Part shown: positions 33,883 to 42,468 of the stretch, piece after piece | Layout: the number at the start of each line of letters is the position of its first letter | Numbering within the stretch: position 1 is the first letter of the stretch | NCBI GenBank assembly: GCA_024637055.1 | Contig: JAGXFZ010000017.1 | Coordinates: forward strand, 1 to 43,817 | DNA: 43,817 nt | Direction of reading: 5' to 3' | Source: Gracilibacter sp. | GTDB lineage: Bacteria > Bacillota > Desulfitobacteriia > Desulfitobacteriales > Syntrophobotulaceae | Notes under the pieces: generated by a model | The model's input: the letters and a program-made list of their open reading frames with translations, nothing else | What the model was told of the DNA's origin: nothing | Database searches by the model: none | Translations under genes and position numbers: made by a program

Positions 33883-35304
33883 ATGTATAACGTGAAATCT
33901 ATGGACTCCAATGAATTTATTGATGATGGAGAAGTTTTATCATCAATTGCTGAGGCCAAAAAGCTTGCTCAACAAAAAACAGAAATCGACCGGATTCTGG
34001 CCAAAGCAAGGGAGTGTAAGGGTCTTTCGCACAGAGAAGTAGCTGTATTGCTGGAAATTGACGATGATGAAACCTTGAATATGATGTATAAAATAGCAAG
34101 GGAAATTAAGGAAAAAATCTATGGCAAGCGGATTGTGCTGTTTGCGCCACTGTACCTTTCCAACTATTGTGTGAACAATTGCCAATACTGCGGCTACAAG
34201 TGTGCCAACAAAATCGGCCGGCACAAGCTTACTCAGCAGGAACTACGGGAGGAAGTCCGGGCCCTGGAGGCCATGGGCCACAAGCGGCTGTTGCTTGAGG
34301 CTGGTGAGGATGACGAGAAATGTCCCATCGAGTATATATTGGAGTGCATCCAGACCATCTACAACGAACAATTTCAAAACGGCGCGATCCGAAGAGTCAA
34401 TGTGGATATCGCTGCGACCACCGTGGAGAACTACCGGAAACTGAAAGACGCTAAAATCGGTACCTATATCTTGTTTCAGGAAACTTATCATAAGTCCACC
34501 TATCTTGCCTTGCACAGCGGGCCCAAGCGCAATTACGAGTGGCATACCGAGGCCATGGACCGGGCGATGCACGGCGGCATAGACGATGTGGGCATCGGTT
34601 CCTTGTACGGTCTGTACGACTACCATTATGAAACAGTGGCACTCATGATGCACTCCGAGCATTTGGAAGCGGTTTATGGGGTAGGCCCGCATACCATTTC
34701 ATTTCCGCGGCTGCTGCCGGCTGAAGGTATTGATTATGACAGTTTTCCGCTGGTAAAAGACAGGGATTTCAAAAAAGTGGTGGCAACTATCCGCTTGGCG
34801 GTCCCCTACACGGGGATGATTGTTTCCACGAGAGAGGGGATTGATTTCCGCAAAGAGCTTCTGGAAATCGGCATATCACAGATGAGTGCTGGTTCCTGTG
34901 TCGGAGTCGGAGGATACGCCGAGAGAAAGACCGTGGATGAAACCGGGGTTGAGGAAAAGCCGCAATTTTATCTTGCTGATCATAGAAAGCCAGTTGATGT
35001 GATCAAGTGGCTGGTTCGGGATGGCTATGTGCCAAGTTATTGCACGGCATGCTACCGCCAGGGCAGGACGGGCGACCGCTTCATGCCTCTAGCCAGATCG
35101 GGTCAGATCGGAAATTTCTGTCTGCCGAATGCGCTACTTACCTTTGAGGAATATCTGAAAGACTATGCGGATGACGAACTAAAGGACTTGGGCAAGGAAC
35201 TGATTGAGTGTGAGATTCAAAACGTTCCCGATGAAAAACGGAGGGCGATGGCAGTGGATTATCTAAACCGGATTCGTAGTGGAGAAAGAGACCTGAGGTT
35301 CTAA
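33883..35304 (+). CDS. hydG: [FeFe]-hydrogenase maturase HydG (radical SAM tyrosine lyase)
   Basis: HydG splits tyrosine to give the CO and CN ligands and the iron of the H-cluster. With the start at ATG 33883 (AAAGGGG upstream; an in-frame TTG at 33865 is inside the ribosome site) the protein is 473 residues. The SAM cluster motif is Cys96, Cys100, Cys103 (CVNNCQYC). The C-terminal cluster follows the exact CxxCx22C spacing (CTAC ... NFC). Both signatures identify HydG and separate it from ThiH. It is the last gene of the operon. No hydrogenase structural gene is in this window, and no terminator is visible before the adjacent IS element. Confidence 0.96.
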   Translation: MYNVKSMDSNEFIDDGEVLSSIAEAKKLAQQKTEIDRILAKARECKGLSHREVAVLLEIDDDETLNMMYKIAREIKEKIYGKRIVLFAPLYLSNYCVNNCQYCGYKCANKIGRHKLTQQELREEVRALEAMGHKRLLLEAGEDDEKCPIEYILECIQTIYNEQFQNGAIRRVNVDIAATTVENYRKLKDAKIGTYILFQETYHKSTYLALHSGPKRNYEWHTEAMDRAMHGGIDDVGIGSLYGLYDYHYETVALMMHSEHLEAVYGVGPHTISFPRLLPAEGIDYDSFPLVKDRDFKKVVATIRLAVPYTGMIVSTREGIDFRKELLEIGISQMSAGSCVGVGGYAERKTVDETGVEEKPQFYLADHRKPVDVIKWLVRDGYVPSYCTACYRQGRTGDRFMPLARSGQIGNFCLPNALLTFEEYLKDYADDELKDLGKELIECEIQNVPDEKRRAMAVDYLNRIRSGERDLRF

Positions 35305-35458
35305 AAACTCTAGTAATATATTATCATTTATCATTATACGGCGAGAATACTCCCACCTCTCTAGGTGGTGAGATGAATCGCAGTCCCGAAATATTACGAA
35401 CATCTGTTCCTTTTGGGCCCTTTCTATGGTAAAATAAGGATAGGATGGATGAAAGAGG

Positions 35459-36509
35459 GTGTTTGAAATAATTCGGGCCCTAAAAACTAAATTCTATACC
35501 TCTAAAAATAATCTGAATCGTCTCTTCACCTGCAACCGCATCTCAGCTCAAGTATACAACGATTGCCTGAATCTAGCCAAAACGCACTTTCTACAAACAG
35601 GTAACTGGATCGACCGGAGTGCTTTGCACTTGGCCACTAAAGGAGAGTATCCCATCCACAGCCAATCCATCCAGGCAGTGTTCGAGAAATACATTAACGC
35701 CAGGGACAATGCTCAAAAAGCCAGAACACTCGGCTATACCCAAGTCCGCTATCCGTACAGGGAAAAGAAGAACTTCAATACGAAATGGAAAAAAGATGGC
35801 TTCCGAATCGGTGAAAACGGAAAAATTGAATTAAGCCTGGGAATCTTTCATGGTAAACGTCAAAAGCCAATCGTAGTACGGGTAAAAGAGTTGCCGCCAG
35901 GCCAAATCAAAGAGATCGAACTTATCTATGACCGTGGTCTGAAACTTGCTATTGCTTACGATGACGGTAAGTATGCCAAAGAAAAATGAGCAAATGTCAA
36001 AAGGGTTCCCGGCAATGGAAAAAAACCGACGAGCCTTACATTACATCCTGAGCAAGAGCGATGCCCAGTTGACCGATACCCTCCATAAAACCACCCGCGC
36101 GTTTGTTAACTGGTGCCTAGAAAATCAAGTCAAACAAGTCGTTGTGGGCGAAGTAGAAGGTGTTCAGCGCAACACCTCATGTAAGAAGAAACAAAACAAA
36201 CACAAAAAAAGATCAGCAAGACACAATCAAAAAATGTCTCAATGGCAATTTGGCCGAATCACAAGCTACCTTCAGTATAAACTGGCAGCCGAAGGCATAA
36301 GCCTGGAAAAAGTAAACGAAGCTTACAGTACACAAACGTGTCCCGTTTGTGGGAGAAAGAAGAAACCTTCCTCCAGAAATTACAGTTGCCGGTGCGGATA
36401 CCGGGAACACAGGGATATTCACGGAGCGAAGAACATCTTAAGCAAATACAAGTACGGAGAGTTCCGGGAAATCACTTCAGTTGAATACAGGTATCTACGG
36501 GTCGCTTAA
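35459..36509 (+). pseudogene. TnpB RNA-guided nuclease, deletion removes the RuvC-I aspartate
   Basis: Two frames make up the gene. The first (35459-35989) gives the N-terminal helical and wedge regions (YPIHSQSIQAVFEKYI, RVKELPPGQIKEIELIYDRG). The second (to 36509) gives ALHYILSKSDAQLTDTLHKT, VVVGEVEGVQRNT with the RuvC-II Glu, the zinc ribbon CPVCG ... CRCG and HRDIHGAKNIL with the RuvC-III Asp. About 60-70 residues between YDDG and the KNRRALHYIL segment, holding the DLGE-type RuvC-I Asp, are missing and the frame changes at the same place. It cannot encode an active nuclease. Confidence 0.85.
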
Positions 36510-36695
36510 AGCGAGAAGTAGTAGATGCCATGAACCTGGCCAGTATACTCAAGGAGTATGCTGTTGCCGGCTCTACCAGAATGATGTACTCACACCCATT
36601 GGGGTGAGGTATCTCTAACCGGGATAACATTGAGACATGCATTTTGAAATGGCCGGAAGCCCCTACCTCAACACGAGGTGTAGGTGGGGGAGGTT
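36420..36695 (+). ncRNA. Candidate omegaRNA region of the tnpB element
   Basis: In TnpB elements the guide RNA scaffold covers the 3' end of tnpB and the DNA up to the right end, with the guide taken from flanking DNA. Here the stretch after the stop (36510-36690) has no protein frame but several stems, such as ACTCAAGGAGTATGCT around 36546-36562 and CACCCATTGGGGTG at 36594-36607, and ends in the right-end hairpin. The guide would begin shortly after 36690. The boundaries are inferred from the family. Confidence 0.5.
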
Positions 36696-36764
36696 CACGA
36701 CAGAATTAAAGTTAAGTGGTATATGTTGTTAATCAGAGCAATTGTATGACGGAGGAGTGATTTT

Positions 36765-37469
36765 TTGAACATACTAGTTGCAGAGGATGAAAGAGATATT
36801 AGAAACCTTTTAAAGCTAAATCTCGAGCAGGAGGGGTACTTTGTCTTTGCTGTAGAGGATGGGTTGAAAGCTTTAGAGGTTATACAGAAGCAAACTATTG
36901 ATCTTGCCGTCCTAGATGTTATGATGCCGCAGATGGATGGATTCAATTTATTGCGTAAAATTCGTAATATTAGTAACCTCCCCGTAATCGTCCTTACTGC
37001 TAGAGGGGATGATATGGATAAGATTCTAGGACTGGGGATCGGTGCAGATGACTATCTTGTAAAACCATTCAGTATGGCAGAATTGCTAGCAAGGGTTAGT
37101 GCACAGCTAAGAAGAAAGCTTGAATACTCTTCCCCAAAGCAAGAGGTATCTTCTCAAATTGCTTATGGCAGTTTGGTATTGGATATGGACGGTTGCTGTG
37201 TATATAAAGAAGGTTTGCCGGTGGAACTCAATGCCAAGGAATTTAAGTTATTGAAACACCTGATGGAGAACCCAGGAAGAGTTTATACCAAGAAGCAGTT
37301 ATATGGAGCGGTCTGGGAGGAGGACTATTATTATGACGATAACACCATTATGGTACATATCAGTCATGTAAGAAATAAGATAGAAACTGATCCCAAGAAC
37401 CCGGAATACGTAAAAACAATCCGCGGTATTGGCTATAAATTTTCCAAACAGAATGAGGGTAAATTATGA
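36765..37469 (+). CDS. OmpR/PhoB-family response regulator
   Basis: The 234-residue protein has a receiver domain (acidic pair near ED8/E9, phosphoacceptor Asp51 in LAVLDVMMP, Lys near 101 in LVKPF) and a winged-helix DNA-binding domain (ELNAKEFKLLKHLMENPGRV, then VHISHVRNKIE and IRGIGYKF). Start TTG 36765 follows ACGGAGGAG. The stop overlaps the kinase start by four bases (ATGA). The target genes are not obvious, since the next gene after the kinase is on the other strand. Confidence 0.93.
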   Translation: MNILVAEDERDIRNLLKLNLEQEGYFVFAVEDGLKALEVIQKQTIDLAVLDVMMPQMDGFNLLRKIRNISNLPVIVLTARGDDMDKILGLGIGADDYLVKPFSMAELLARVSAQLRRKLEYSSPKQEVSSQIAYGSLVLDMDGCCVYKEGLPVELNAKEFKLLKHLMENPGRVYTKKQLYGAVWEEDYYYDDNTIMVHISHVRNKIETDPKNPEYVKTIRGIGYKFSKQNEGKL

Positions 37470-38875
37470 AGCGTACAATAGCGAACCAATTTTTAATTAA
37501 CTATGCACTTATGTTTATTATCTCTATTATGGTTGCCGTATTTGCGCTGATACTTATGGATTTCTCCAGTGATGTCTTATCTAAAACCCTCTCAAAGAAC
37601 AAATATTCTGCAGCCAGTTTAATGCAGGATGATTACAATAGGATCAATACAACGACAGTCTTGGAAAATGGTGGCGGGGTGCAGGTAATCAGTAAAGACT
37701 ATGAAGTTGTATTCTCTTCAGGGCTTAACACTCTACCAAAAGATAAGCTTACCACATCAGAGTTTACTGAATTTCTAATGGCTACCAATAGCAGAGACAT
37801 ACCTTACGGTTATAGTATTGAATATAATGACACGGAACAGTTTTGGTTAGTTGTTACCTTCCCGACTTCTATCAGACTTGAGTTCGCCATTGTACATAAT
37901 AAAGATTTTGCCTCGGCGGATATGCAAAATGTAGCTGGCGCTATAGTGGCTATTGTCTTATTCTACCTGCTGTTGCTGGCAATCAGCACATTGATTTATT
38001 CTAAGATAACGTCAATCGGTATAGTGAACCCTTTGAAAAAACTAAGTATTAGCGCACGACGTCTTAGAGATGGGGATTATTCTGCAAGAGTTGACCTTAA
38101 TCTTAAAAATGAATTTGGAGAGTTACAGGATACATTCAATGCGATGGCAGAAAAGATTGAACAGGAAACATCACTAAGAAAACAGTCAGTAGAGAACCGT
38201 AAAAAACTGATTTTGGATATTTCCCATGATCTCAAGAATCCTTTGGCAAGCGTTATGGGGTATGCAGACCTTTGTAGCAATAAACAAAATTTAACCAAAG
38301 AAGAACAGGACGCTTACTTGGATATTATTTATGAAAATAGTGCTCGGGCTAATAATTTAATCACTGACCTGTTTGAACTATCTAAGATGGAAAGTTCCGA
38401 ATATGCAATAAATAAAACTAGGATAGATGTTTGTGAATATATACGGGAGAAAATGGGGAGGGCTATTCCAATCTTTGATAAGGCTGGTTTCAGCTATGAT
38501 TTTGACATCCCTGAAAAAGAAATTATGGTAATGCTTGATATAGCGCAGATGGATAGGGTATTTCAAAATCTAGTTGATAATTCAGTGCAATATAATCCGC
38601 ATGATACCAAAATCAAGGTTAGTGTTATGCAGAGGGAAGATGAAGCCGTCATTATATTTAAAGATAATGGGATTGGAATCTCTAACGAACTATCTAAGGA
38701 CATATTTAAACCGTTTGTGAGAGCGGATAGGGCGAGAAATTCACAGACAGGTGGTACAGGTCTAGGGCTGGCAATCGTAGAGAAAATCATTGTGGCACAT
38801 GGTGGAAAAATAAGACTTATAACCGATAAAAACAAGGGATGTGAGTTTATAATTACCTTACCAAAGGCTAATTAA
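37466..38875 (+). CDS. Membrane sensor histidine kinase
   Basis: The 469-residue kinase has a membrane helix at about 9-31, an exterior sensor part to about 155, a second helix at about 157-180, a HAMP linker, the phosphoacceptor His254 in the H-box (LILDISHDLKNPLAS) and the ATPase domain with N (FQNLVDNSVQYN), G1 (FKDNGIGIS) and G2 (GGTGLGLAIV) boxes. It pairs with the response regulator with which it overlaps. Overall it is like VanS/PhoR-type kinases of Firmicutes. The signal is unknown. Confidence 0.93.
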   Translation: MKRTIANQFLINYALMFIISIMVAVFALILMDFSSDVLSKTLSKNKYSAASLMQDDYNRINTTTVLENGGGVQVISKDYEVVFSSGLNTLPKDKLTTSEFTEFLMATNSRDIPYGYSIEYNDTEQFWLVVTFPTSIRLEFAIVHNKDFASADMQNVAGAIVAIVLFYLLLLAISTLIYSKITSIGIVNPLKKLSISARRLRDGDYSARVDLNLKNEFGELQDTFNAMAEKIEQETSLRKQSVENRKKLILDISHDLKNPLASVMGYADLCSNKQNLTKEEQDAYLDIIYENSARANNLITDLFELSKMESSEYAINKTRIDVCEYIREKMGRAIPIFDKAGFSYDFDIPEKEIMVMLDIAQMDRVFQNLVDNSVQYNPHDTKIKVSVMQREDEAVIIFKDNGIGISNELSKDIFKPFVRADRARNSQTGGTGLGLAIVEKIIVAHGGKIRLITDKNKGCEFIITLPKAN

Positions 38876-38918
38876 AAGAAATTCCAGCCAAATAATAATG
38901 TGAACAAAGGTTCTAATA

Positions 38919-38952
38919 AAACCAATAGCTAGCAAATGAACTATTGGTTTTT
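38919..38952. terminator. Bidirectional terminator between the kinase and tetR genes
   Basis: Stem AAACCAATAG (38919-38928) with CTATTGGTTT (38941-38950) has TTTATTT after it on the plus strand and TTTTATTAG on the minus strand. It serves both converging genes. Confidence 0.85.
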
Positions 38953-38954
38953 AT

Positions 38955-39572
38955 TTATGCTTCAAATAGGGGTTCTTTGGAACCCAACGTCTGGTTGAGT
39001 AAATCCTTAAATGCCATAAAATATTTTGTGGCTATATCAGGATTGTTCTGGTGAAAGAAACTATCATTCATCACAAAAGAGAAAGCGGTCATAAAAAATG
39101 CTGATAGTTCTTCAGGGTATCTCACATCAAATATACCTTCGTTATTCCCTTGATTGATGATATGAGTAAAGTAACCAAACATAGTATAAACGAGTTTATG
39201 ACAAATCTTATCCATCAAAAAAGAATTTTCTGGGGATTGAACGATGTCTTGCACTAGAGAATCTTTTGGATCAGGGGGCTCTGTATTTACTGTACTATTT
39301 AAAAAATCTGTAATTTTTTCTTTAGCAGAAAGGCTTTCGTCATAGGTGATAATTTTTAATTTGGCAAGCATAGGCTCAGCTTGCCTTTCTACAATCCAAA
39401 AGAGAATATCCTCTTTAGAATTAAAATGATAATACAATAATCCCCTTGAAATCTTCAAGGCGTCCACGATATCTTGGGTAGTTGTTTGTTCATAGCCTTT
39501 ATTAAAAAAAAGTTCTTTGGCAGCAGCTATTATTTCGGATTTACGAACCTCTACATCTTTTACCTCTCGCAT
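38955..39572 (-). CDS. TetR/AcrR-family regulator
   Basis: The 205-residue protein has the N-terminal TetR HTH (RKSEIIAAAKELFFNKGYEQ then TTTQDIVDALKISRGLLYYH) and an all-helical C-terminal ligand domain. The ATG at 39572 has AAGGAGGTGT just before it; a frame start at 39605 would add 11 residues without a ribosome site. Its promoter contains a palindrome that is a likely autoregulatory site. It is divergent from the 39777 response regulator gene and may also control it. Confidence 0.88.
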   Translation of the reverse strand: MREVKDVEVRKSEIIAAAKELFFNKGYEQTTTQDIVDALKISRGLLYYHFNSKEDILFWIVERQAEPMLAKLKIITYDESLSAKEKITDFLNSTVNTEPPDPKDSLVQDIVQSPENSFLMDKICHKLVYTMFGYFTHIINQGNNEGIFDVRYPEELSAFFMTAFSFVMNDSFFHQNNPDIATKYFMAFKDLLNQTLGSKEPLFEA

Positions 39573-39595
39573 ATATGACACCTCCTTACAATGGA

Positions 39596-39624
39596 AATAT
39601 AACACCCGACTGACAAAGTGTCAA
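39596..39624 (-). promoter_or_regulatory. tetR promoter with overlapping palindromic operator
   Basis: On the minus strand TTGACA (39624-39619), an exact 17-base spacer and TATATT (39601-39596). The palindrome TGACA-AAG-TGTCA (39611-39623) covers most of the -35 box, the usual placement for a TetR repressor site. Confidence 0.72.
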
Positions 39625-39776
39625 TAATAAATATATAAGTAATAAAAAAGTTTTTAGTATATATCAGTTTTGAAAAACAGTTTACTTTTAAGGTAAATTC
39701 TGTTAAATTATATCCGATTCATTAGGCTGTCTGATAGTGGGCTATTGATAACGTTAGATCTAAGGAGGAGTAAGCT

Positions 39777-40472
39777 TTGAACAAGATCTTGCTGGTGGAA
39801 GATGATTTGAGCTTGATTGTAGGACTGGAATTTTCCTTGCAAAAAAACGGGTTCCTGGTGGAGATAGCCAGAACAGTAAAAGAAGCATTTTCCAGAATTG
39901 AAGATTCTAAATATGACTTGTTGATTCTTGATCTTACTCTACCCGACGGTAGCGGTTTTGATATCTGCCGAAAGATAAGGCAATCTTCTGCAGTACCGAT
40001 AATATTTTTGACCGCTTCTGATGAAGAAGTAAATATTGTCATGGGGCTGGATATCGGCGGCGATGATTACATAACAAAGCCTTTTAAACTTAATGAACTT
40101 GTCTCCCGTATTCAGGCCCTGCTTCGGCGGGCCGGGCTGACAGATAGAGAGCAGATTGAGTTGCAATCTAATGATTTAACTGTCAAGTTGTTAGAAAGCA
40201 GGGTGTGGAAAGGGAAGCAGGAACTGGAGTTCACTACTGCCGAATACAGGCTCTTATGTCTATTAATGAGAAACCCAAATATTGTTCTGACCAGAGAACA
40301 AACTTTAGATAGACTTTGGGATCACAATGGCAGTTTTATTGATGACAATACTTTGTCGGTATATGTACGTAGATTAAGAAGCAAAATTGAAGATGACCCG
40401 GAAAAGCCAAAGCTCCTCATGACCGTAAGAGGATTAGGCTACCGCTGGAATGTTATAAAGGAAAGAGATTGA
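39777..40472 (+). CDS. OmpR-family response regulator of the ABC exporter module
   Basis: The 231-residue protein has a receiver domain (ED8-D10 region, phosphoacceptor Asp52 in LLILDLTLPDG, Lys in ITKPF) and a winged-helix output domain (EFTTAEYRLLCLLMRNPNIV, VYVRRLRSKIE, VRGLGYRW). Start TTG 39777 follows AAGGAGGAG. It overlaps the kinase gene by four bases and precedes an ABC exporter, the standard order for antimicrobial-peptide or envelope-stress modules in Firmicutes. A likely promoter, TTTACT-17-TAAATT, lies near 39681-39709. Confidence 0.92.
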   Translation: MNKILLVEDDLSLIVGLEFSLQKNGFLVEIARTVKEAFSRIEDSKYDLLILDLTLPDGSGFDICRKIRQSSAVPIIFLTASDEEVNIVMGLDIGGDDYITKPFKLNELVSRIQALLRRAGLTDREQIELQSNDLTVKLLESRVWKGKQELEFTTAEYRLLCLLMRNPNIVLTREQTLDRLWDHNGSFIDDNTLSVYVRRLRSKIEDDPEKPKLLMTVRGLGYRWNVIKERD

Positions 40473-41719
40473 AGATGGGTATATTCAGTGATAAAGATCT
40501 GAAAAAACTATTAATTATCTTAATAGCCGCCCTCTTGAGCACGGCTATTTTGGGGCAGATAGCCGCCAGATTCCTTGCTGAGGACTATAAAAGTAAGTTG
40601 ATGGACCATGATTATACCCTTGCCGGATTTTTAGTCCAAAATGGAATGGAGAAATCAGTAATTCTGGAGGCTTTTACTTCCGACAAGACGGATGGGGATT
40701 ATAAGGCGGGACAAGAGCTTTTAGCAAAGGCGGGATATCAAGCAAGCATCTCCACTAGATTTTTGCCTGAGGTAAAAAGTGTACAACATCAATATGCATT
40801 AGTATTCCTAATGGTTTCTCTTATTTTGGTTGTAGTCATCCTAACTATTATATTTAGATATGCTCTTCACCAGGATAAAAAGCTGCAAACAGCCAATGAA
40901 GCTATTATCGCGTTTCGGAATGGAGATACTAGTAGGCGTCTAGAGGATAATGAAGAAGGCAGCTTAGCTAAACTCTTTGCTTCGGTCAATTCTCTGGCAA
41001 CCTCTTTGACGTCTCATGTCGCCAAAGAGAAGGAAAATAAAGAATTTCTTAAGGATACGATTTCAGATATTTCCCATCAACTAAAGACTCCCCTAGCTGC
41101 TTTACAAATGTATAACGAGATTATTCAGGATGAGAATACTGGAAATAGTGTGGTGGCTGACTTTACGGTCAAAAGTGAGAATGAATTAAAGCGGATGGAA
41201 GACTTGATTCAAAATCTGCTCAAACTGGCAAGGCTGGATGCAGGCGTAATTGAGTTAGAGAGACGAAACCATCCTCTCCAAGAATTCTTATTAAAAACCG
41301 TTCATAGATTTAGTACGCAAGCTGAGGTGGAACATAAATTTTTGCACTTACAGGGGAATGATTCTATTACCTTGAGCTTTGATGAAGGATGGCTGGGAGA
41401 AGCTATCGGGAATCTTATTAAGAATGCCCTCGACCATACAGTAGCTAATGATAATATTGAGATTAGCTGTGAAGAGACACCGGTTGTAATTAGAATAGTG
41501 ATTAATGACTCTGGACAGGGGATTCATCCAGATGATATTCATCATATCTTTAAAAGATTTTACCGAAGCCGTTTTTCGCAAGATCGCCAAGGAGTTGGAA
41601 TCGGACTGTCTCTTTCCAAAGCAATCGTGGAAAAACATGGAGGCTCACTAACGGTTGAGAGCGAATTAGGGAGAGGAACAACATTCTCTATAACGTTTCC
41701 AAAGCTTACAAATATGTAA
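40469..41719 (+). CDS. Sensor histidine kinase of the ABC exporter module
   Basis: The 416-residue kinase has two membrane helices (about 12-34 and 111-135) around a 75-residue exterior part, a short HAMP-like linker, His203 in the H-box (DISHQLKTPLAA), and ATPase boxes GNLIKNALDH, INDSGQGI and GVGIGLSLSK. The exterior part is too long for a BceS-type intramembrane kinase, so it probably senses its signal directly. The start is TTG 40469, overlapping the regulator stop, or ATG 40475. It is co-transcribed with the regulator and likely drives the exporter downstream. Confidence 0.92.
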   Translation: MKMGIFSDKDLKKLLIILIAALLSTAILGQIAARFLAEDYKSKLMDHDYTLAGFLVQNGMEKSVILEAFTSDKTDGDYKAGQELLAKAGYQASISTRFLPEVKSVQHQYALVFLMVSLILVVVILTIIFRYALHQDKKLQTANEAIIAFRNGDTSRRLEDNEEGSLAKLFASVNSLATSLTSHVAKEKENKEFLKDTISDISHQLKTPLAALQMYNEIIQDENTGNSVVADFTVKSENELKRMEDLIQNLLKLARLDAGVIELERRNHPLQEFLLKTVHRFSTQAEVEHKFLHLQGNDSITLSFDEGWLGEAIGNLIKNALDHTVANDNIEISCEETPVVIRIVINDSGQGIHPDDIHHIFKRFYRSRFSQDRQGVGIGLSLSKAIVEKHGGSLTVESELGRGTTFSITFPKLTNM

Positions 41720-41725
41720 GCTTTG
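41700..41725 (+). repeat. Inverted repeat at the end of the kinase gene
   Basis: CAAAGCTTAC (41700-41709) and GTAAGCTTTG (41716-41725) form a perfect 10-bp stem over the kinase stop codon. There is only TTTC after it, so it is at most a weak terminator; it may lower read-through or stabilise the message ahead of the ABC genes. Confidence 0.5.
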
Positions 41726-41784
41726 TTTCACTTGTCTGTAAGGTAGGTATGTTATGATTTGCCAAAATAGCAGTGAGGTGTCAA

Positions 41785-42468
41785 ATGGAAATACTAATAA
41801 CAAATAAACTATCTAAAACATATGGTACAGGTGAGACAAAAGTTGAGGCTCTTAAAGATGTTTCCTTCTCCGTGGCTAAAGGAGAATTCGTGGCTATTGT
41901 CGGACCGTCTGGTTCAGGGAAAAGTACCCTTCTCCATTTGCTGGGAGGGTTGGATTATCCGACTGTAGGGCAAGTATTCTTGGACGGCAGAGGACTATTC
42001 AGTATGCGTGAGAAGGAACTGGCGGTTTTGCGTAGACGTAATATCGGGTTTATCTTTCAAGCCTATAATCTAGTTCCAGAATTAAATGTGGAGGAGAATA
42101 TCGTCCTACCGTTGCTGTTGGACTCGCAAAAGCCAGATAAGGAGTACATAGATGAACTTCTTAACACCTTGGGGCTCCAAGACCGTAAACATCATTTGCC
42201 AAACCAACTGTCTGGTGGGCAGCAGCAGCGGATAGCCATAGGACGAGCCTTAGCTGCTAGACCGGCTATTATTCTGGCAGATGAACCAACAGGCAACCTG
42301 GACAGTAAAAACAGCAGAGATGTGGTCAATCTTATGAAACTGTCGGTGGAAAAGTATAAACAGACCCTAATTATGATTACACATAATGAGAACTATGCTT
42401 CTTTTGCAGATAGGGTGTTATATGTGGAGGACGGTATGGTGAGCGAATTAGGGGGTAACACGCGATGA
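41785..42468 (+). CDS. MacB/LolD-type ABC ATPase
   Basis: The 227-residue protein has Walker [10 protein letters not shown], a Q-loop [21 protein letters not shown] typical of the MacB/LolD/FtsE group, the signature LSGGQQQR, Walker [14 protein letters not shown] and the switch His in MITHNE. The ATG at 41785 is chosen over a GTG at 41773 because GAGGTG lies right before it. It overlaps the permease gene by four bases. It powers a mechanotransmission-type or efflux exporter together with the next gene. Confidence 0.93.
   Translation: MEILITNKLSKTYGTGETKVEALKDVSFSVAKGEFVAIVGPSGSGKSTLLHLLGGLDYPTVGQVFLDGRGLFSMREKELAVLRRRNIGFIFQAYNLVPELNVEENIVLPLLLDSQKPDKEYIDELLNTLGLQDRKHHLPNQLSGGQQQRIAIGRALAARPAIILADEPTGNLDSKNSRDVVNLMKLSVEKYKQTLIMITHNENYASFADRVLYVEDGMVSELGGNTR

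Larger units (their letters stand above)
35340..36700 (+). mobile_element. IS200/IS605-type element with tnpB only (IS1341 group)
   Basis: The element is bounded by subterminal hairpins: left, CCACCT (35353-35358) with AGGTGG (35363-35368) and loop CTCT; right, an imperfect palindrome at 36661-36690 (CCCTACCTC ... GAGGTGTAGGTGGGGG). Between them lies a broken tnpB. There is no tnpA transposase, so the element would need one from elsewhere. It lies directly after the hydG stop. Exact cleavage ends cannot be fixed by eye. Confidence 0.75.

Noticed and set aside
35459-36509. TldR-type RNA-guided repressor
   Set aside because: The gene changes frame at the deletion, so no single dead TnpB protein would be made.
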